Shown one piece after another: positions 54,172 through 64,000 of a DNA stretch of 64,000 nucleotides (the first letter of the stretch is position 1; each line of letters starts with the position of its first letter). The position numbers and the translations under genes are program-made. This DNA is from Nipponacmea schrenckii (lineage: Eukaryota; Mollusca; Gastropoda; Lottiidae): assembly GCA_030562195.1 (NCBI GenBank), contig CM060201.1, forward strand, positions 35,322,067 through 35,386,066. The letters are read 5' to 3'. The notes under the pieces are model-generated. The model made no database searches, was not told the origin of the DNA, and saw only the letters and a list, made by a program, of their open reading frames with translations.

Positions 54172-54285
54172 CCACTTTATTTTGGGGTGATATTAATGGT
54201 TATAAAATCTATGAAGACTCAACTTACATTGAAACTTACTACTAAAAATACCTCAAAATATAATGGACTTTTGTGTTTACAGTTT
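54172..54285. repeat. Isolated diverged monomer of the ~103-bp satellite
   Basis: Begins cagtccactttatttt and keeps the order of the 28-kb unit: agactcaacttacattg against agactaaacttatattg, then ttactactaaaaatacct against ttactacttacactacct. Similarity is partial but collinear. It implies that the unit existed as a dispersed sequence before or alongside its amplification. Confidence 0.6.
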
Positions 54286-55386
54286 GAATAGGATAATAAT
54301 TACTAGCTTCATTACAAGCTAGAAGTTATCAATATCGAATGTGACATGATATTAGCTTGACTTTTAATATAACTTCAAAATAAATATATTAAGGCCCAGC
54401 CTCCTTTTGTCCACAATGCTCAGACATATTCACGATCTATGGTAACTAAAACCTATTCTAATATATATATATGTATTTAACCATGGGTCAAGACTTAATC
54501 CAGCCAATGATAGAGGTCATTCTTGTTATTTTAAGATCCGTACAGCATCCCTGAGGAAAAAAACTCTTTCAATGTTCTATCGCTATTTGAAGAATTTCAA
54601 TTGTACACAATACAGATACATTAAGTTGTTTAACTAGAGTTAAAAAGACCGCGTTTTTACGTTTACAGATACATACAACTTGCCTAACTTCCGACAAAAG
54701 GATTCTGGGCCATGTCATGGAATGTTTCAAAGTTGATAACAAATTTAAGGTTTGATCACAATTTATCTCAGATTTTCATGCTATAAATTAAACATTAGAC
54801 AAGATGGTTAGAGCTGAAGTCCTGGTAAACTTCACCTCATAGCACACTGTATGGCTCAGCCTGACTTCAGCATAATTGGGGCAGTAGAATATGTAAAAAA
54901 TATGTTCCATTTCGATTCTATCTAACATTGAGTAAACATTTAGGCAGGTTATCAAGAAAAGAACGATTCACGACTCACAGGTCATTTGTGACCCAAAAAT
55001 TAACAATGGTGGTTTTAAATTTAAATTGATTCACTTCATTTCTTCAGTGAGTTTGCCAATGATATACATAACTTGCGGAATGGATCTGTTTATTATTGTG
55101 AAGTGAACTGGGTATAAAATAGACATTTTGTCCTTGGAAGGGTCCATGACTGACTTCACAAAAGTATAATTGACAAATAAATAAGTTAAACATGAAAACT
55201 ATATAGACTAAACCTTCAGGATATAATACAAGTGAATCATGACGCGTTTAATATGAGATGTGAAAAGAGAATTGTTCATTTCAATAAAACATCTGCCCAT
55301 TTCTATTATGCATGATCTCTACCAAACTTTAAAAGACAACAATTATTATAGATATAGACTTTTATTTATTCTTTTAAACACAAGAT

Positions 55387-55564
55387 TTCATTACACATAC
55401 AGGTAACGTTTCATTACACATACAGGTAACATTTCATTACACATACAGGTAACATTCTCAAGTGATTAACCATAATAAAGTACCTGTATGTGTATTGTTA
55501 CCTGTATGTGTAATGAAATGTTACCTGTATGTGTAATGAAAGTTACCTGTATGTGTAATGAAAT
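55387..55564. repeat. Inverted minisatellite (three copies facing four)
   Basis: The left arm has three tandem copies of tcattacacatacaggtaac. After a ~24-bp spacer the right arm has four copies of its reverse complement (gttacctgtatgtgtaatga). A transcript would fold into a hairpin with a stem of about 60 bp or more. A single related copy lies at 13068-13096. Confidence 0.9.
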
Positions 55565-56034
55565 GTTGTAGTCTAATAATTCGTAATAAATGTACTAGTG
55601 TGTATATAATATTTTGTTTTAATAGAAAATACTATCTTAATAGATCTTTACCATGTATAGTTTCAATAATTATTTATTTTAATACAAATTACTATTATAA
55701 TGATGACCTGATATGTGTAGGTCATATTCTACAAATAACAGTGAGATTAAAATTATGTTTTATAAATACAGTATCTGATTTTTGTATAATACTAACTATA
55801 TTATTTTACAAAACCAATTATAGTGATTGTCATATTTCAAACTGGATAAAACAGATTACAAATCTATCTATTGGATAGTTAAGCTATTTCAAAAAATAAG
55901 TGTCCAATAGATGACTGGAACACTAAAATCATCTTAAGTTAAGTTTTCAAGAATATTTTCTAGATGACAAAACTAAAATACTATATGGGTATTTCTAAAA
56001 ACCTGAGATATGAAATTCATCATGATTTTAATCA

Positions 56035-56545
56035 AAACAGTATCTGATTGGATAATACAACTAAATTTCAAACCAATTTTAGTGATTGACCAATCAGATG
56101 ACTGGAACACTAAAATTATCTTAAGTTTTCAAGAATAAAGTCCTAGATGACTGGAACACTAAAATCATCTTAAGTTAAGTTTTCAAGAATAAGGTCCAAG
56201 ATGACTGGAACACTAAAATCATCTTAAGTTAAGTTTTCAAGAATAAGGTCCAGATGACTGGAACACTAAAATCATGTTGAGTCAAGTTTTCAAGAATAAG
56301 GTCTGATTGGAACACTAAAATATTTAAGTAATTTTAAGAATAATCAGATGACTGGACACTAAAATATCTTAAGTGTTTCAAGAATAAGGTCCAGAGACTG
56401 GAACACTAAAATCACTTAAGTTAGTTTTCAAGAATAAGTTAGATGACTGGACACTAAAATCATTTTGAGTCTTCAAGAATAAGGTCCAAGATGACTGGAA
56501 CACTAAAATCATGTTGAGTCAAGTTTTCAAGAATATTTTCCTAGA
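56035..56545. repeat. MITE family A copy with tandemly amplified terminal end
   Basis: A family A element (gtatctgattggataataca ... gtgattgaccaatcagatga) is followed by about eight tandem, progressively degraded copies of its right end. The unit is about 50 bp: gactggaacactaaaatcat, cttaagttaagttttcaaga, ataaggtcca. Later copies carry many small deletions (actggacactaaaat, agtcttcaag). Confidence 0.85.
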
Positions 56546-56804
56546 TTGTGTACAAATGTCTGTGTTTAATCAAATATATATATAATATTTCCCTTTCTAG
56601 ATATCTGATACGATATGTTCGAATGATATAATACATGATAAATACAGCTAACTTACTACCATAATCTACCTATCTCTCATTTCATGGGGATCAAAAACAC
56701 AGGTTACTTATACCTTCAATTTACACCATTCTACGATTTCCCATGTTATAAATTTGTTCAATAAACGTTGATGACATGCTCCATAATAATGTATTGAAGA
56801 ATTA

Positions 56805-57085
56805 AATGTTGGTCTCATTCGCGTTATTGATGTGTTAACACAATAGATGACGTGTCAAACTGAATAGATGACGATTAGACTACGTACTAATGATAATAAT
56901 AAATTAAGGTTTAATTCTTATATTTATATCTAAGATACTTTTATTAAAATAATTTCACTGTAACATAACATAACTGGTTCTTAGAATTTACCACAAATCT
57001 TAGATTGCGTCATGATTGTGCTTTGCTTATGTTATCATGTCATGTGACAAAGTAAAGTTTAACAGACAATAAAATACAGATGTGA
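56805..57085. mobile_element. Dispersed ~280-bp element, second copy
   Basis: Matches 8760-9035 in order and orientation: gtctcattcgcgttatt, ggtttaattcttatatttat, agatacttttatt, aatttaccacaaatctta and catgtgacaaagtaaagttt. The match is diverged. It has no coding capacity and its ends are not defined. Confidence 0.6.
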
Positions 57086-57105
57086 TGTCACCCTTTGTTT
57101 TTTGC

Positions 57106-57192
57106 GTACCAATATCCAACATATTGGTACTGGCAAGTGGCCAAGAGTCCAATATTAAAGTCAATATTGGACTCTAAATATCAGGCACTTGC
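57106..57192. repeat. Two adjacent foldback hairpins
   Basis: The first is a perfect 10-bp stem, GTACCAATAT and ATATTGGTAC, with a 5-base loop (57106-57130). The second has a perfect 13-bp stem, AGAGTCCAATATT and AATATTGGACTCT, extended outward by GCAAGTG / CACTTGC (57133-57192). The motif agtccaatatt also occurs twice at 53425-53455. Confidence 0.75.
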
Positions 57193-57855
57193 CCATAACG
57201 AATGGGGATTAGTCTGACCACTACTCACATTAAATTCACTCATTCTTTATTCAGAGAACTAAATCAGGTTTCAAAATGTATAGTGTTCAATGTTACGTCC
57301 AATTAAAACTTAAAGTTTATCTTCAAATCCTTACTCTCAAATGAAAAAGATAATTAATTATTCATTAGGGCGAAATCTGTGAGCATCGATTAAAGTTGTA
57401 TTTCAAATCTTGTCAAATAAGCTTACCAATTGATAAATTATACGTTTTTTCATTGTTATTTCGTGCATTCATAACTTATTTAACGTTATGTGGACACAGG
57501 AAGGTCCATCTGTGTTTTATGGATAGTTCTGGTAGATGTTAGCTAGGTATTTCCTACGTAATTAGGCCGATTATGAGTTAATTCGGGAATTATTAGACAA
57601 ACTAACAAAGTTTTTCCATTAATTAGAACATCTTTACTTTTGATTTATATAAGTATTAAAGAATCAAACAATGAAACTTTTTTCGAAACACCAGGTGCTG
57701 CCATATTGGTTGGTTCATTGTTATTGACACATAGTCTGAATATGGATGATTCTTGTACTAAAGGGCTTAAACGTTTTGATTTCAGGTTTTGTTTGTAAAT
57801 AAAACTCTAGTGAGTTTATAGTGAGCTGTTTTTTTGTTAATCTGTATTTTAAGTT

Positions 57856-57968
57856 GGTTAATGGATCTCAAGTTTGTTAATGCGTCTAATAATGACCGTA
57901 TAACTCGGACCTTCGGTCCTCGTCAACGGTCATTATTAGACTTATTGACAAACTTTCGACCATTAACC
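57856..57968. mobile_element. Foldback MITE, copy 2, with strong apical hairpin
   Basis: A 113-bp palindrome with ends GGTTAATGG and CCATTAACC. The inner stem is GTCTAATAATGACCGT with ACGGTCATTATTAGAC, 16 bp and perfect. The apex contains GGACC-ttc-GGTCC. It is the same family as 53294-53392 but better preserved. Confidence 0.78.
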
Positions 57969-58084
57969 TATACATAAATGCCAGTTCAGGCAACTGGTTA
58001 ATTGAAGGCAGTAATTGTAGAAATGTAAATATTTTGAACAACTTCTTTAGAAGCCACAAAATAATGCAGTTTATATCATCTAGA

Positions 58085-58225
58085 AGCCCTTTTTTTCAAA
58101 ACTTAATTAAAATAAAAATGCAGATTTTAAGAAATACAGTTACATGATTGGATAATAAAACTTATCAATGTTGGTTATTGACTTGAAAAATAAAATCATG
58201 TTAAGTTAAGTACTCCAGAATATAC
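58085..58225. mobile_element. MITE family A, degraded copy
   Basis: Contains caaaacttaattaaaata, gattttaagaaatacagtta, tgattggataataaaactta and aaatcatgttaagttaagta in family A order. The terminal repeats are eroded. Confidence 0.6.
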
Positions 58226-59204
58226 GGCCCCTAGGCTGTGAAGAAGCTGATATGAAGTAAAGTAATATTGTTAACATAAGTGTGAAACTTGCTGACTCTA
58301 TTCCCAACCTCTGATAGCTAATTGGCTGGGAGAGAGTCAGAATAAAACTAAGCTATTTTCAAAGGCTGGGAATGAGTCATAAAGTTTCCAACTAGTTAAC
58401 ACCTTAAACTGAGTAGTTCAAGCCATGTACAGGTATATGATGCTCTATCACTGGGTGCTCACAGGGTTAATTAAGCAATAAACACATCCAAATTATCTAC
58501 AATTCTTAATAATAATAAACAGGGATAATAAAAATAGGACTGAACTAAACAGGGTAAATATTAACTTATGTGCCAGTTATCCATAAAGATTCATTTGAAT
58601 ATTGAAAAATGCTTAATAAATTAATGAAGTGTTTTTCAAAAATGATCTAGTTTTGTGAGTTTTCCAGATTTTACATGGATTCTGTTACTTTATGACACTA
58701 GTTAAGTTCACTGATGAATATATACTCATATTGACCATTCTTGGGAACTAAAATTTTATGTTTATTTTAAGACGCAGTATCACTTAAAGTCTGTGTATCA
58801 AATGTTTAACAATATATATACAAGTAAACACCAAAAGACAAAAACAAACACTATATTGCGTCAACAAACATATTTAATATTCTACTCTTTTGTTTTGTGG
58901 CCTTAAAGTTTAGATGTCTTTACCAGTAGCAGTGGTAGGTTCTCATCACTATCTAAAACTATAATCAGAATTATTTACAAAACATAATATAACAGGTGGA
59001 AAATGAAAGCCCATATAAATAATAGATATATTAAACAAGGTAGACAATATTAAACCTTATAACATTGTTACATTTAAAGGTAGACTGACATCTAATTATA
59101 TAGATACCAGGTTAAACTACCCTCATATCACTTTCAGGATCTAAATCTGGATTCAGGTTTGTGTGCAACAAAATAACATCAGAAATGAAAATGAAATGCA
59201 TGGA

Positions 59205-59320
59205 GTTTTAGAATGAAAATAAAATTCAATGTATTTTATGACCTACTCTTCTGCACTGTATGGGTTTATGCAGTCAAACAAAATACCATGCAGTGTGCAA
59301 TCAGAGAAATTTAGCCAGGC
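59205..59320. mobile_element. Dispersed element family B, interrupted copy
   Basis: Contains catggagtttta, acctactcttctgcactgta, tgggtttatgcagtc and ccatgcagtgtgcaatcaga. A ~25-bp insertion separates the first two blocks. It is shared with 9.4, 33.0 and 41.9 kb. Confidence 0.55.
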
Positions 59321-59878
59321 GTTAAATTACTCTTTTACAACTCACTTAGCCACCATGGCTACCAAAAAACAACAATAGAGAAATGGACTTAATTCAAGCA
59401 ACAGAAATATTATAGATAATCTATTTCTAAATTCATCTAATGATATATATGACCTTTGACATTAATTTCCGACATACAAATATACATTGGTAAGGGTTAT
59501 TGTGAAGTATAGTATCCAGGCCAATCAAAACCTTTTATTTTATTGAGCACAGATTTCAGGCATTGATATCACTTACACTGATTTTAACAGTCTTAAACAT
59601 CATGCAATTGTAGACAAACTTTACAGCACATTTTTATCCTTTGAAGTGATACGGGAAGCAGGCATTCAAACTTATCAAGTGGTAAAGCAAATAATTAGAT
59701 GTCCATATCCCTTTAAAGATGTATTAAAGCATTATTTAACAGAAGGAACAGCAAAAAACACCACTTAACATAAACAAACATAAATACATAACTGCATAGA
59801 TTTCTAATATTCCAGACAAAATATATCAAAACTTCTTAATCTAATTTAAACACAGATAACCCTATAATGGTATATCTT

Positions 59879-60033
59879 GGATCTGTTTCACACAATTTTA
59901 ACAAAGATACAATCAAGATTTTAAGAAATACAGTAACCTGATTGGTTAATAAAAACTCAATTTTAGTGATTGACCAATCGGACCATTGGAACACTAAAAT
60001 TATCCTAAGTTAAGTTTTTGTGATACAGGCTCC
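59879..60033. mobile_element. MITE family A, near-complete copy
   Basis: Begins GGATCTGTTTCACACAATTT and ends TTTTTGTGATACAGGCTCC. Its interior is almost identical to 26955-27110 (acaatcaagattttaagaaa, tacagtaacctgattggtta), which suggests both copies moved fairly recently. Confidence 0.75.
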
Positions 60034-60721
60034 AGAAGCACAAGTATAGATAAATAAGACATTTATCATGGATTGATACTTCTAGAATATTTATTATTTT
60101 CAAAGTTTCAATGTGGTTCTCACACTGTCATCAGGAATATAATGGTACTTCTAGAATATTTATTATTTTCAACTTTTTAATGTGATTTTCACACTGTCAT
60201 CATCATATTTCTGACTCCTTATTGAGTGATAAAGGCTAATATTAATTCTAATCTGATATAATTGATACATAAATAAGAATATCTCGATATGGTGATTTTG
60301 ATTGGTTGATTAAGTGAACGCAACTTTTTTAAATGACTAAACAGATCATACAAGAAGAAGAAGGAAAAGGAAAAAAATACTTGATGTTCTAAAAGTAAAA
60401 TATACTTGAGCTTTGTGATTTCACAACAATAGTTACCCTGAAGATGTAGAAAATGAGTATAAAATCTCAAAAAGGATTATTGGATAGAAAAATACCCTAA
60501 AATAAGAACTGAAAAGCTACATCAATAAATCATTGAACCATGAAATTAGAGTATGGCATGATGTATATCAAGTCATGGCATCACTTAATGTCATATCTTC
60601 TCAGCCTTGATTATAACGACCCTGTTGATCATGACTTTGTGCTAATTTTAAAAAAAGATACATGTATTTGGTCAGAGCCTTAGCCTCCCAGAGGTAATGA
60701 TCAATTTACTGACCCACAATA

Positions 60722-63700
60722 TTATCTTGGGGGGACAGGGGGTGGGGCTGGTCTATTGGGTAAGGGGGGTGGTCCAGGTTTAGATACTTGAGGGGCATCT
60801 AAAGGTGATAAAGATGATCGTGTTGGGACTGGGGGAGGGGCAATGTCAGGAATAGGGGGTGAAGATTCATGAGAAAATGCTGAAGCATCAGTTCTAGGGG
60901 GTGGGGGAGGTGGATCTGTGGGGCATGTAGTTTGTGGTACAGGGGGTGGGCTGATGTCAGGACATACAGGGGGAGGAGAAAAAGGAGGGGGCTCACTAGA
61001 TTCAGTAAAAACGTCACAGACTAGAGGACAAGAGGAGCTCTCATCACGTTTTGGAACTGGAGGAGGGGGAATGTCTCCTGGCATTGGGGGAATACTTGTA
61101 GGCATAGGGGGAATGGGGCTACTTGAAGGAATCATGGGTTCCGAATTATAAGCAGGGGTGGGGGGCTGGGTTCTATTCATGAAGTAAGAAGGAATGGAAC
61201 TAGTATCAAAAGGGTCAGGAGAAGCAGGGACTGTGGGTAAGGGCTCATCCAACAAATTCTGAGATCCAAATAAAGTAGAATTTTGGGAATTAGCAGCAAT
61301 GGAATTACGTGGCTTGGCTTCAGGGACAAAGTCAGTATTTTCTGCCATTTTTGTGAAATCGACAGCACTGGCAGGCCTGGGTGGTGGCTTGGGGGGACCA
61401 TTGGCTGCTGTTGCAAGTCTGTGATATTTGGTGCATTTTCATTATGTAGAGAATTTCTCCGTGGGGTTGGGCGTGGTCTGGCAACAGGGGTAGGGGAGGC
61501 AGCACTTACACTAGTACTAGGGGCAGTACTAGGGCCAGGCTTTGGGGCAGCAATAGGTGGAGGGACCCTGCTAGAAGCATTTTCCTCTGGTTGCGTTTCA
61601 GACACCAAATTCTCCATACTTCTGAAGCGCTGTTTTGGAACTGGAGCAGCATCGTTTTTATTTTCTATTCCATTGACATAAAATTCAGATGTTCGACTTC
61701 GAGGAACAGGTTTGGATGAGTTAGGTTCTAGACCTACAATACAGATAAATAATTTATCAGATGAACAGATACTGTAACTCAGTTGGTATCATCTTTTAGT
61801 ATGTTTACGGTAAATTCTACAAGAAAGTAAGTGACCTAGTGATTATCCTGTAAATAAGAGGTTTGGCCAAGCTGGTAAACATAATCTTGAGAAATAATAA
61901 AGTTTGAGACTGGACTGTAAGAGACTATACTAAATAATGGACTATAACAGTTTGAGACATAGCCTTTAAGAGGACTATACTATAACAGTTTGAGACTAGA
62001 CTATAAGAGACTATACCAGTTTGAGACTAGACTATAAGAGACTATACTTAATAATGGACTATAACAGTTTGAGACTAGACTATAAAGAGACTATACCAAT
62101 TTGAGACTAGACTTTATAAGACTATACCTAATAATGGTGAAGGGAGAGAACTCTCCGAGCCTGATCCTCCCATTAATTTCTCTATCAACTCTCTAGCCTC
62201 CTCTTCACTTGCTGCGTGGCCATGTGACACATTAGTTGGTAATCCTATTGATGTTAACTGAGGAAGAGAAAAAGATGAAATTCTGAATAATATCTTGTAT
62301 AAGTTACAAGTGGAAGGTTAAAACACTAAGATATATATAAATGTAGGGTGTATGGTTAGGCCTACTTGTATGTGGTTTCAAACTTTGAAACGTAGTATAT
62401 TTAATCAGAGCATGAACTGAGTTGCTGATTTAGAAAAATTAATTTCCTACAGAGCAGCCTTCAGATCTGATTCAATGCTGGATTGTATTTTAGAGGGGGT
62501 TACATTCTACCCCAGAGGACCATACAACATCATCAATCTATATGGCCCTACCAAGAGTATTACACCAAGTTTCTTTACAAATAGTAAAAAAAACTTTAAA
62601 AAATGGTTATAAGGTAATTAAATGTACAATTGAGAGAAAGATTGAAAAAAAAACCCTAGAAATAGTCAATATACCCACCTTTTTCTTATGTTTAGGGGGA
62701 GGTCTCAAGGGTTGTCGTATTTTAGGGGGACCAGCCGTAGGTCTGTTAGGTAAACCTGTCAAATAAACAGATAAAGAAATGACCAATCAATAAAAGATGA
62801 TATCATAGTTATCTGAAACAGTTGTTCAGCTATGGGGCAAATTAGTCAACACTGAAATAGGATTTGAAATTTCTACTGAGGTATATTTGAAGAGATTGTA
62901 GAATTTTCTGTTTATATTAAACCTCATGTTTTCTGGAAATCCTCATTTTTAAGCCCTGCCGTTATTAAGCCCATGGAGGAAATAAGTTTAAATTTTTGAA
63001 TTTAAGCCCAATTGCTTCATTTCAGAAAAAAATTTCTTTGATGAAAGGAGTCGAATAGGAATTTAAGCCTAGGGCTTAATTCTCAGTACGATGGGTGCGG
63101 TTAAATGTCGTGTTAGTGTTCCGTGTCAGTGTTTACACCGTTGTATACCGTCTACCAAAGTACATGTATTTTTACTTCAAATTGTTCAAAATGTTAAAAC
63201 ACTAAAACACATAATTGCCGATATTAAAACCTTAAAGGAACACATAACTACAGACTATAATTATGATAATTAATATTACCTGCAGTTGGTTTAGACACAG
63301 GGGCTGGGCGGGGAGGACCACCTGGGGGACGTTGAGGGGGTGGAGGTCTAGCAGGAGGTGCCGATGGCCTCTCAGGAGGTTTCTTTCTCGATACCTGAAA
63401 TAAAATTAATTAATTTAATCATGAATAAGAAGGAAATCAATCAGGACCAGAAAATGATGTCTGATTACACAGTATGTCAGAATACTTAGATGTCATATAA
63501 CTCTTTCTGTATCCAAGTCTAGGAGTGGTAAAGTTGCTAACCAGGAGTTATTATTATCATATAACCAGAAAGGCACATTGTTATAGACTACAGTAGAATC
63601 AGGTCCAGGAGTTGTCGTCCTTGTCATTTCATTATCATTATCATTATCATTATCATTATTTTATTGTGTGGAATAGATCTCACTCTAAAAGACTACAGTA

Positions 63701-63891
63701 GAATCATACCTCTGGAGAAACTGATGAAACTCGGTTCTGCTTCTCTGGAATAATTAATTGTGGTCCGTCTGAAGTTGCTGTGGGTCTAGAACTAGGAGCT
63801 GCTGGAGGTCGAGAAGGGGGTTGGGGTCGACATGGTGGACCCCCAGGTATTTCTAAATTACCATCATCAGATACTACCGGGCTGCTCCTAT
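60722..63891 (-). CDS. Proline-rich protein, 3' part, possibly synaptojanin-like; apparent one-base frame break
   Basis: Five exons are visible: 63891-63710, 63394-63280, 62755-62679, 62257-62128 and 61733-60722. Phases match at every junction, and the gene continues upstream beyond the window. The protein is dominated by SH3-type ligands: PPERPSAPPARPPPPQRPP, PPLPNRPAPPPVPPR, IPPPPVPKR. It also has a short helical segment (SEEEARELIEKLMGG) and the stretch PVPRSRTSEFYVNG. The order resembles the C-terminal proline-rich domain of synaptojanin, an endocytic lipid phosphatase that binds SH3 proteins, but no catalytic exon lies here. WIPF- or SH3-adaptor-type proteins are alternatives. The last exon needs one extra base: the frame shifts at the C-run (G-run 61391-61396 on the + strand) before the KPPPRPASAVDF frame. 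Confidence 0.62.
61905..62140. repeat. Tandem repeat in an intron of the proline-rich gene
   Basis: Irregular repeats of tttgagactagactataaga and gactatac(t)taataatgg, units of about 35-70 bp. The array overlaps the donor side of the exon 62257-62128: the donor flank (gtatagtc on the minus strand) is itself part of the repeat. Confidence 0.82.
63628..63662. repeat. (attatc)n microsatellite
   Basis: Five to six copies of a cattat hexamer in the intron between the first two visible exons of the proline-rich gene. Confidence 0.9.
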
Positions 63892-64000
63892 CTAAAATGA
63901 GATTATTATACGCATTTGACTATAGGTGCTAGTTCAGTTAGAATACGTGTTCACATTTTACTATTCCTTACTTAACTATGAAAATGGTAAAGCTGTGCAT

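Larger units (their letters stand above)
52984..60721. other. Large repeat-rich convergent intergenic region
   Basis: About 7.7 kb between PINX1 and the proline-rich gene, AT-rich, with no gene I can support. It contains foldback elements, a 38-bp tandem repeat, an isolated satellite monomer, an inverted minisatellite, an array of MITE ends and several dispersed elements, each listed separately. The open frame at 55558-55878 has repeats at its start and no family resemblance. Confidence 0.6.

Noticed and set aside
55558..55878. 106-aa plus-strand frame
   Set aside because: It starts at the edge of the inverted minisatellite, is rich in Ile/Tyr/Asn as expected of random AT-rich DNA, and has no family resemblance or splice support.
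60918..61151. Gly-rich plus-strand frame
   Set aside because: It is antisense to the Pro-rich exon; GGG complements CCC.

Overview
The window is AT-rich, intron-rich animal nuclear DNA. Genes have short coding exons with GT-AG introns, lie on both strands, and are separated by minisatellites, short dispersed repeats and foldback elements. The proteins are clearly metazoan (PLK1, TADA3, PIGV, PINX1, H6PD, DUSP3-like, LRRC72-like). The genome style suggests a non-vertebrate such as a mollusc or another lophotrochozoan; that is inference, and no species can be named from the sequence.

Layout: 1-2.7 kb holds two minisatellites. 2.7-5.8 kb (-) is H6PD, the ER pentose-phosphate enzyme, with a minisatellite that overlaps a splice donor. 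6.7-8.6 kb (+) is ISOC2-like and 9.2-10.9 kb (-) is a DUSP3-like phosphatase. 13.2-21.1 kb (-) is a large gene joining ten U1/JAZ-type zinc fingers to a Dicer/RIG-I-clade helicase. 21.7-27.3 kb (+) is LRRC72-like. 28.0-29.7 kb is a 17-copy ~103-bp satellite. 31.2-35.4 kb (-) is TADA3, 36.2-38.5 kb (+) PIGV, 40.5-48.9 kb (-) PLK1 and 49.2-53.0 kb (+) PINX1. 53-60.7 kb is repeat-rich intergenic DNA. 60.7-63.9 kb (-) is the 3' part of a proline-rich, possibly synaptojanin-like gene that continues beyond the window.

Genes are often in divergent pairs sharing short promoters: H6PD/ISOC2, zinc-finger helicase/LRRC72, TADA3/PIGV and PLK1/PINX1. The PLK1/PINX1 spacer carries CCAAT boxes and a CHR-like element. 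I rebuilt every gene by hand from splice signals, reading phase and family resemblance, and exon lengths sum to whole codons. The exceptions are two single-base frame breaks in homopolymers (PIGV and the proline-rich gene) and one non-AG acceptor in PINX1.

The most interesting item is the zinc-finger/helicase fusion. It looks like a dsRNA-binding array joined to a dsRNA-dependent motor, without CARD, RIG-I C-terminal domain, PAZ or RNase III. I could not search databases, so its novelty is untested.
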